Source of the DNA: Branchiostoma floridae
Lineage: Eukaryota > Chordata > Leptocardii > Amphioxiformes > Branchiostomatidae
DNA: 64,000 nt
Assembly (NCBI RefSeq): GCF_000003815.2
Contig: NC_049990.1
Span: forward strand, 11,685,549-11,749,548
Reading direction: 5' to 3'
The position numbers and the translations under genes are program-made. Each line of letters opens with the position of its first letter. Position 1 is the first letter of the stretch. Positions 55,730 through 64,000 of this stretch are shown piece after piece. A model generated the notes under the pieces. The model was given only the letters and a program-made list of their open reading frames with translations, was not told where the DNA came from and searched no databases.

Positions 55730-56480
55730 CTATCGACTACTCCCCCTTGTCCTTGGGATGGATTGTCCCATCATGGGGAGTACGTCGGGCTGTCCCATTG
55801 GNNNNNNNNNNNNNNNNNNNNNNNNNNNNNNNNNNNNNNNNNNNNNNNNNNNNNNNNNNNNNNNNNNNNNNNNNNNNNNNNNNNNNNNNNNNNNNNNNNN
55901 NNNNNNNNNNNNNNNNNNNNNNNNNNNNNNNNNNNNNNNNNNNNNNNNNNNNNNNNNNNNNNNNNNNNNNNNNNNNNNNNNNNNNNNNNNNNNNNNNNNN
56001 NNNNNNNNNNNNNNNNNNNNNNNNNNNNNNNNNNNNNNNNNNNNNNNNNNNNNNNNNNNNNNNNNNNNNNNNNNNNNNNNNNNNNNNNNNNNNNNNNNNN
56101 NNNNNNNNNNNNNNNNNNNNNNNNNNNNNNNNNNNNNNNNNNNNNNNNNNNNNNNNNNNNNNNNNNNNNNNNNNNNNNNNNNNNNNNNNNNNNNNNNNNN
56201 NNNNNNNNNNNNNNNNNNNNNNNNNNNNNNNNNNNNNNNNNNNNNNNNNNNNNNNNNNNNNNNNNNNNNNNNNNNNNNNNNNNNNNNNNNNNNNNNNNNN
56301 NNNNNNNNNNNNNNNNNNNNNNNNNNNNNNNNNNNNNNNNNNNNNNNNNNNNNNNNNNNNNNNNNNNNNNNNNNNNNNNNNNNNNNNNNNNNNNNNNNNN
56401 NNNNNNNNNNNNNNNNNNNNNNNNNGTATGGATTGTCCCATCATGGGAGGTAGTCGGGGCTGTCCCATTGGTTCAGAGGA
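55730..56480 (-). repeat. Coding tandem repeat (PMGQP..PMMGQSI) containing an assembly gap
   Basis: Right of the gap the frame reads EPMGQPRLPPMMGQSI. Left of it the frame reads PMGQPDVLPMMGQSIPRTRG, then SSR and stop (55730-55732). The two DNA flanks are near-copies (ggattgtcccatcatggg on both sides), so the N run at 55802-56425 almost certainly hides more units of about 45 bp. Confidence 0.75.
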
Positions 56481-59400
56481 AGGGGGTGCAAGGTACACCC
56501 TGAAGGGACTGCCAGGGACGTGTTTGTCGGACCACTTTACAGTGATGTCGTAGTTTCCGGGGAACGTTGGGTCGTATGACACGGCTATGACACGATCATT
56601 CTCAGCCAATGGGTTCATGCGCACCTTGAAGGCCCCTGGAGTAAAGTAAAAAAAAAAAAACTTGTTTTGTCATACATCACAATGTCTGGCATTTACAATC
56701 TTGTGTAATAAAACTATGTAAACCATATTAACTCTTAGTATTAGATTTTGATATGCCCAAGTGCCTGGCTTGTCTACATATGTTGTTATTTTGCATCTGT
56801 AGGTAGCAGATGTAGTTAACTTAAAACACTATATTTTGAGGGAAAACAGAAAATATCACAAAAGCTGTTTAGAATTGTTTAAAAATGAGGCTTTAGACTA
56901 TAAGTCATACATAACCCACCCAAAACTTTCATTTGTCTTTATTTGATTGGCAGATAATATTGCAATGCAACCCTGTCCTTGGGGAAAGTCACACCTTCAG
57001 CATAGTTGAGATCCCACCACACTTATCACTTATTAGATGAAAAGAGATCTATGTCATCTTATGCAGAACCATACAAGATATGTATTTTATGTCTAAGGCC
57101 ACACCAATTTAATTTCTTGGTTCTCGGATTTTTTCAGAAAAATATAGGGGCGGTCGGTGGAAAAAAAAGAAGAAAAAATTGCAAAAAGTCTGGTGAACTT
57201 AATATATAACACAAAACTACAAGGTAAGTAGTCAAGTTTTCAGCTTTTCATGGCATGATTTAATTCCAACTAATCTCTTTCTTTGATTTTATACCACTGT
57301 TCTGATCATGTGACTGCAAATAAGCGCTCTGATTGGTTTATCAGCAGTATGTGCCCCTGGAATGGTTTTTTTTATGGTCTGCAATAGCAAAACCTACATT
57401 ATTTTTCTTGGGACTAACATTTTTTTTCCAAATAAAAAAGAAAAGGGGTCGGGGAAATCCGAGAACCAACAAATTAAATTGGTGCGGCCTAAAGATGGTT
57501 TACTGGTTATCTGAAACCAAACAAAACCTCTGTCAGTACATTACCTTTTGGTCCCTGAATCCTGACGGACAGATCGCCCTCCCCGGCTCCACGCGTGTCA
57601 CAGAGGAAGTTCCCTCGGTAGTAGTTGATCATCCCATTGTTCAGGCCTGGTCCAAACACTTTCACCCTCTTGTAGTCTGACTTGGAACCAACCTCAAACA
57701 CATGGGGACTCCCTTTGAGAGAAAGGAGAAGAAAAAGAACAGAAAATAAATTGGAGAACTTCAGATATTATGATGTACATATAAGTGGCTCTGTTTAGAA
57801 TGGGCGCAGTCCCCTCTCAGGTTAGAAACACATATTAATGATCTACTCAATAATATATAAATTGTGATTATGAAAAGTCTCATTTATGCCAACCCCAACG
57901 GTACGATAAAACCCTGTACGTCAACCAACTAACTAACTATGCCAAGCAACAGGACTTGTCCTTGGTGCTGAAGGGTGGTTCTTTGGATAAAGGATCCCTT
58001 TACTCAGTAATGGAATTACACTGTACACTTCTCTATTGTTTTTGTATTGATCATGGTTGCCTTAAAACTACATTTAGGGTTAACTTTTTTGTATCCAATT
58101 CAGAGTTTTTGGCAAGGCACATCTTTGACAATGATGTGTTGAAAAACACAATTTTTTTCTGTGTCAGGTTCAAGCATTTTAATAAAGGCATGAAAATTGC
58201 AAAATCGTAACCTACCTGGAGCATGTTTCTGGTCATAGACCACCTCTAGTGTGTGCCTGCCCTTCTCCTTGGGTGTGACCCTTAGTTCATAGGTACCATT
58301 CTCAAAGTCAAAGAGCTGCACGTCTGAGGACTTGCTTGGTCCAAAACACCTTGAAGCCAGGGTCCCTAAAACGTGAGGTACAATCATGAAGTTACATATT
58401 TAGTATGTAGTATGAGTGTGTGGAGAGTAAAACTTGTGTCTCATTTCAGCAAAAAATGGATGTCAATCTGGCTGTCTTAGACAGAGTGAATTATTCTCCT
58501 ACTTGACATGTGTAATGTGCTGTATTTCCTCATTTCCACTCTATATAATATTATAAGCAACAGACTTTGCACATGCACAATATATGGGAAATCTGAATGG
58601 CAGAATTTTGAACATCCACCTCTTAAAATCATGGTGTACTGCTCAATGATAACTGTGTTGCCTAAAACAACTGTACCACTAAGCTAGTACAAGCTGGACA
58701 AATATCAATATTAAAACTTACCAGTAGAACATCTAAATTGTATAATTTTTAACAATGTGCAGTATGTTTCACTCTCCCTTATTATAATGCTTTTGGTAAT
58801 GATGATGGCACATGACAAATTGTATATTACCTAAAACAACTGTGTCACCAAGTACAAGCCAAGTACAGCACTAGTACAGGCTGGACAAATGTTTATGTTA
58901 AGTTGTTGTCAACATGAAGTTTTTGAACTATTTGATACAAAAATCCATCATGTTTTAACACGAGTACTTACCTCCCCCAGGAGCTGGCCTTGTGTCCACG
59001 CTAACTCGGAATGGAGTCTTGGCATTGGCATACTCCGGCAGTCCCTTCAAGATAACATCACCTACAGGCTGAACATGTAAGTACGTACATTACTACATTG
59101 TATTGCCTCATTCTTCTTTTGTCATCTTTGATTGAGGTGAAACTTAGTATCTGTTTAATGCAGCTATTGGCTATGGCTGACATTTCTATTCAAGCACACT
59201 GAATTAGCCCTACTCTTCTCTACTCAAGTATTTTGGGTAATAATTTCACATTCACATGTTAAGGCTGTAAAGGCTTCCCAATATGCATTTAAAAGATCCC
59301 CAAAAGCTCTCTCATACAGGAGTTGTCTCCTTGATGTCACCATCCAAATTGGTGACTGATTGAAAGTACTGTCTTTTCAGTAAATAGTGAGAAAAATATG

Positions 59401-62400
59401 CTGCTAGGCCATGCACAGATAGCTGCCATTGGTCTATAAAAAAGCATGTTTTGAATTGCAGTATGCTCATACTCTCATCAGTTAAATGTGTATACTAGTA
59501 GATGCAGATAGCGACTGTTGAGTTAGCGATAATCTTTTGCATGAAACCTTTTACAGGGCTTATGTAAAAGAGTGTATGCAAAATACTAGCCCTAACTCAA
59601 CAGTCCCTGTCTGCAGCTAACATACTAGTAAGTGCACATTATACATGCATATGTATAGCGTTCATACTAATCATAGGCATGTACCGATGCGGTTGCCACC
59701 TGCTCAGGTGCGGGCACCTGTGCCGGCTGGGCCACCTGTTCAGGTGGAGACACCTGTCCCGGCGGTGGCACCTGTGCGGGTGGTGGCACCTGTGCGGGTG
59801 GTGGCACCTGTGTGGGTGGTGGCACCTGTGTGGGTGGGGATGGAGGAGCCTCCACCTAGTCAATATACATGTATTAAGGTGTTAATGTGTATTATGTGTA
59901 TTAAGTTGACCAACATTTGTGATACTAACAAAATACACCACAAAGAAAATGATACTAGTACATACTAATATATTACAATCTTTACCATTTGTTTAAGGTT
60001 AGTGAATTTAAACATAATACATCCACCACAAGACACCTAGTTACATCGTTTACACTGCTATGATTATGAAATGCATATCTTAGTATCTAAAATATGTGCT
60101 ACTCTAAAATCAAGTAAGTGGTTAATTTCAGGATTATGCAGTATATGACTCAATATGAATAGAAACATGGTACATACAGGGCGTGATGATTGAGAAGGTG
60201 CCTTTGCAGACTGGGAAGGATAAAAATAAGAAAAACTCAATAATTATTATAAACTGTGATGAAGAGGAGAAACTGATTGAAGAGAAGGTGCTTTGTAGCC
60301 TTGGCACCATCTGAATTCTACTGGGGCTCCTTGCACTTGCTGCCCTAGCAAGTGTCAGGACTCAGGAGCCCTGGTAGGAATCAGATGGTACCTAGGCTAG
60401 GGGCTGTGAGGTGTACCCTAAAGATCAATTGGGCCTTGTAGTGGTTACATTGCTGCAATGCCAAATAAAAGAATCTGGGTTGCCAATGGTTAGTTAGTTT
60501 ATGAACACAATGCTTGCTGTTTATCTTATGCATTGTATCTTCTTGGTTGTATCTTTACGCCATCTTTAAAGAGCTGTTTGCTAAACATACCGGCGGTGGT
60601 GCCGCAGACTGGAGTTGCTGGACTTGTTGTACTTGTTGAGTCTCTGGAATCACTTGTATGTCCGGCTCTTGTACATCTGCTTGGAAGGGCGAGTGCTTGA
60701 TGTTGCGACCAGCATACACGACAGAGATCTCGTGGTCGCCCTTCTCAAGGGGTGTAAACTTCAGCTTATGCCTGTCGTTTCCCATGTCAGTCACCGAGGA
60801 CTGGATCTCTCCTGACGGACCACGCACCAAAGATTTAAATGTTCCTGCAAAGTCAAACATAAAGAATGCCTCATATCTCATTGTGGACAGACAGACTGCC
60901 CCTACATAGGGACTTATAGCTATGGGACTCATGATGATAATGATGATATCTCGTTAGTATTAAGTCTCACAAGATCTTTGTCAGCATAGTCCTAAGTACT
61001 TCATTGTTTCTGGCAACGGTATTTCATGAACTGAAAGAAACAGTCCATGCAGATTGTCATTGTAAAAATACTAGGATATTAGTACAATCTGGTTTATCTG
61101 CTTACATGTGCATGTTTATTTCCACTGAGCTGATTGGTGACTGATTGGTGAGCTCTTATGAGAAAGAGTATGGAGATTGAATATACTGACTCTGGTGGAG
61201 TAGCCTCCTACTGTAATGGCTTGTGTGGCCCAAGGGCTACAGAATTGGAGATAGACACTGCCCATATACACCAAAAGGTATGAGAAGATTGTTAAACTTC
61301 CGGCAACTACTTAATAGATGTACATGTAAGATTTTTAAACATAAGGTATAAATCTTACCTTGTCCAGCAGTGGATGCGTCCAACTCCACATTACATGTCT
61401 TGTCCACTTTCAGGGGCAACGCCCGTCTATCTGCCACCAGCTGTCCCTCTTTGCCAAGTATTTGAACATTCCCTGGTGCGGAGATGTTTGGATAGAAGGG
61501 ACTACCTGCTCAAAATAAACAAAATGATTAATCTTTACCTCTAGCTCCATAAAATATTATAATCAGTCTGTCTTGGTGTGAGTCTGCAGTGAGAGAATAT
61601 TGCAAAATGGCAGCATGTATGGTAGAAGTGGTGTAATAGAATACTTGGGGGATTGGAAGGTAATATGGTTTGACTCAGGTCCAATGGTGGTGTAGTTAAG
61701 AACCAGGAGGGCACATGGCTACACACACTTATAGATCATTATATATTAGTTAGCTATGGACTTAGACCTTGTTAACAACATTGTGGATTATTAAGAGAAT
61801 GATTTCATGTGAAGTGATGCAAAATATACAAAACAGTTTATTAAGTTTTTAGAATACACAGAAAACAACTTACAGTTTTAGATGATGTTATGAATGGCAT
61901 GATTTGCTTCTGTCTGATTCATAAAAATGATAGAGAAGAATGAATAAGAAGAATTTTACCTTCCACATGTTTTCCAAAGTACACAATGTCCACAGTGTGG
62001 GGTCCTGCATCTCTTGGTGTGTAGATAACTTTGTGTTGGTCACCTTTGCTGTCCACCTCGTGAGGGACAAATCCATTGTTGTCTACAAACATAAAAGATA
62101 AATCCATGTTAGAAATCATTTTATCAAAAGGTATGTAAGATCTACTAACATTAGTCCACCAGTTCACATATCAGCTACCTCTACAAAACGTTACATAATC
62201 TGAACAGATCTCCAATACAATGGCTTCCCGTATATTTCCACATATCTAAAGTCTGGATGCCTGTGACTTGATGCAATAGAGATTTCTTGAGCACACTGTT
62301 TTTCAATGTGACAGATATATATATATCGTCTGATGTGTACATGTCAATGGAAGTTATGTCTTTGAAAGTGCACAGTTTATCAGTACTGCACATATAAATG

Positions 62401-63964
62401 GATGACAAAGCCTTCATTTCGAATGTATTTTTGATCAGCATGTGTAACCTGGTGTGTTATACCAAAGGGCAGTTATTCTGGCTATACAGATACAGATAGC
62501 ATGAATTTAAATGACCAATTGTGTGATTATGTGTGCCAGTTTGTGCAATTTATGTGTATATAGATAAACCACAGAATCATATCTTATATGCTTCCACATT
62601 AGCATCAATGATATGATTTGCATGGCTGTAATATATATTGCTAACAACAAAATGACTTACTTGAGATCCTGACGCCAAGCTCTTCCAGCTTGCAGTTTTG
62701 AGCATTAATGTCAAAGAAGGCCTTTTCATCAACATATCCTCTCACCAACCCATCTCCAACTACACCAATCTCGGGTTCGGCCTGGACATCACACACAAAT
62801 GGTGTACCTACAGGGATATGATAGCAATGTTTCACATGTTAATACCTTGAAAGAATAGCTTAAAAGTTCTTGAGTACCAGTACATGCATCGATAACATAG
62901 AAATGTAAAATAAAAACAAGGTTGATATCCTCCTAACATCTGATAAAGTCATTAGTTGTCATTATTTAACACAATGCAGACAACTAACTGGCCAGGCGGA
63001 CAGCTACAAGAACAGGAATATACAGATCACAAGCTAGTGTAATGACCAACATGTTGAAACATGTTCAAAGCANNNNNNNNNNNNNNNNNNNNNNNNNNNN
63101 NNNNNNNNNNNNNNNNNNNNNNNNNNNNNNNNNNNNNNNNNNNNNNNNNNNNNNNNNNNNNNNNNNNNNNNNATCAATCAATGTAAGCTCATACAAGTTT
63201 ATTTAACCTCAAAAGAAGTCCTTCCAGAAAAAAGGACCGTTCGTGTAGTAGGTGATCATCAGCCTCAAGGGTTTTTGACAGTTAATTTACATAAGCTATA
63301 CATCATATCCAGTTGCTTGAGTAACTGCTTTTTTGGGCGTATTAATACCGATGTGTTCAAGGTGGTAAAAAGGTAAATGTTGAGTAATTTCTACAAATTA
63401 ATGTAAAAAAATGCCATTTCTCATGTATTGGGAAACAATCGTTGCGTACTAGGATATGTACAGTTTGGCAGCGTCAAATTTCGATTTCACAAATCACTTA
63501 CTATAAGATCGCTAAGATACGGACAGAGATTGCTATTAGAATAAGCTTAGATATTTCCATAGATTTAACTAATCGTTTACAGGTACAGGCATATTTTCGG
63601 AAAACGTTTTCTCTAACACGGTATTGAATACCTTGAAATGTCGTTTCCTTCCCAACGAATGAGTAGTCCAACAGAGTCACGACAATCTTTGAAACATCGT
63701 ACGCTTCGAAAGTGAAAGGACTGCCAGTCACCTCCTTTCCAGAAAAGAACACGCTAACATCATGTTGACCTACGATATCACAGGAACATAAGAAAGGTTA
63801 ACTGAATATTGAAGATTTTTTCGCCAGTTCTGTTTTGAATTATCAAAATGTGATAACGTTGTATGTATGTTTTGTCTTCAGTAAAGCAAACTTACCGATA
63901 TCGTGTGGTGTAAAAGAGACCAGGCTGTCTTCCACTTCATAGCGTAAAGGACGTCCTTTGGGGT
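55730..63964 (-). CDS. Filamin-family Ig-repeat protein, 3' part of gene
   Basis: Filamins crosslink actin and scaffold receptors through Ig-like repeats of about 96 residues. Thirteen exons were read: 63896-63964 (start not established), 63632-63769, 62661-62807, 61960-62082, 61359-61505, 60591-60844, 60178-60210, 59685-59855, 58972-59068, 58216-58365, 57545-57712, 56426-56635 into the N gap, and 55730-55801 beyond it. All borders are GT/AG and phases agree. Typical repeat landmarks are DPKGRPLRYEVEDS, GKEVTGSPFTFEAYD, TPRDAGPHTVDIVYFGKH, GEIQSSVTDMGNDRHKLKF, FENGTYELRVTPKEKGRHTL, FLCDTRGAGEGDLSVRIQGP and KHVPGSPFRVYLAP. Six repeats are present; the second lacks its middle, which must lie in the gap at 63073-63172. 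A Pro/Gln-rich linker separates the last two repeats from the rest, and a Met-Gly-Gln-Pro tail replaces a further repeat. Actin-binding CH domains, if any, are off the right edge. Filamin versus a Jitterbug-like relative cannot be decided here. A tttatt at 54852 could be the polyadenylation signal. Confidence 0.88.
57094..57491. mobile_element. DNA element with long termini in a filamin-like intron
   Basis: The left end taaggccacaccaatttaat, ttcttggttctcggatttt pairs with aaatccgagaaccaacaaat, taaattggtgcggcctaa: inverted repeats of about 38 bp. The interior has aggggcggtcgg / aaaggggtcggg. Non-coding, about 400 bp. Confidence 0.85.
59685..59855 (-). CDS. Filamin-like gene, cassette exon encoding VPPPAQ hexapeptide repeats
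   Basis: 171 nt, phase 0 at both ends. It encodes VEAPPSPPTQVPPPTQVPPP, continuing through VPPPAQ, VPPPGQ, VSPPEQ, VAQPAQ and VPAPEQ to VATAS. The 18-bp DNA unit is an expressed minisatellite. The exon can be skipped without changing frame. It extends the linker begun in exon 60591-60844 (VIPETQQVQQVQQLQSAAPP). Confidence 0.85.
60178..60210 (-). CDS. Filamin-like gene, 33-nt microexon
   Basis: The acceptor is ccttcccag and the donor CCT|GTATGT. It encodes SAKAPSQSSRP, rich in Ser and likely part of the flexible linker. It is phase 0-0, so inclusion is frame-neutral. Confidence 0.75.
60296..60399. mobile_element. TAGCCTGG-family MITE (copy 4), filamin-like intron
   Basis: tagccttggcaccatctgaa, ttctac pairs with gtaggaatcagatggtacct, aggcta. 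The inner ggggctcct / aggagccct extends the stem. 104 bp. Confidence 0.8.
62449..62499 (+). mobile_element. LINE 3' tail, copy 3
   Basis: ctggtgtgttataccaaagg, gcagttattctggctataca, gatacagatag matches the 9.55 kb LINE tail. Strongly 5' truncated, in a filamin-like intron. Confidence 0.65.
63073..63172. other. Assembly gap of exactly 100 N (unknown size)
   Basis: A run of exactly 100 N is the usual placeholder for a gap of unknown length. One filamin-like exon is missing between 62807 and 63632, so the gap probably contains it. Confidence 0.75.
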
Positions 63965-64000
63965 CTGTGAAGATTTGTCAGATTGATTTGAAAACTAAGA

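Noticed and set aside
59639-59863. Minus- and plus-strand His/Cys-rich or Trp/Gly-rich frames over the VPPPAQ exon
   Set aside because: Other-frame shadows of the 18-bp coding repeat; only the VPPPAQ frame has splice borders and fits the filamin-like gene.

Overview
The window is eukaryotic. Coding regions are split into short exons with GT/AG borders, introns are full of small repeats, and there are no operons. The recognisable genes are animal genes: a mitochondrial agmatinase, ribosomal stalk protein P1, a bc1-complex subunit, a filamin-type Ig-repeat protein and a RASL10-like small GTPase. Short introns, very many small inverted-repeat elements (MITEs), CR1/RTE-type LINE tails and tRNA-derived SINEs suggest an invertebrate deuterostome, most likely a lancelet (Branchiostoma). 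That assignment is inference; no database search was possible. Four runs of N (1810-2198, 11807-12554, 55802-56425, 63073-63172) interrupt the assembly.

Layout. 0-1 kb: first coding exon of a RASL10-like GTPase (minus strand) with a duplicated upstream block. 1-17 kb: no host gene seen; a 60-bp minisatellite, a hAT-like element holding a 162-bp satellite array, LINE tails, MITEs and a decayed segmental duplication. 17.5-29.1 kb: housekeeping cluster with RPLP1 (plus), then a UQCRB-like gene and AGMAT (both minus). 29-34 kb: SINEs and nested MITEs. 34.2-39.2 kb: a small secreted peptide gene (signal peptide, eight-arginine block, acidic tail) followed by a partial, damaged tandem copy. 39-54 kb: no convincing host gene; several tandem arrays, including a 1.7-kb AT-rich satellite, and dispersed repeat families. 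54.8-64 kb: 3' part of a filamin-family gene on the minus strand, running off the right edge.

The most interesting theme is exon duplication inside otherwise conserved genes. AGMAT has two alternative versions of the exon carrying the DAHxD metal-binding motif (identical length and phase). RPLP1 has two alternative last exons, each encoding a complete P-protein C-terminal tail with its own stop codon. The secreted-peptide locus carries three copies of its acidic exon and two of its last exon. The filamin-like gene has two frame-neutral cassette exons that set the length of a proline/glutamine-rich linker. All gene structures were assembled by eye from reading frames and splice consensus, without transcript evidence.
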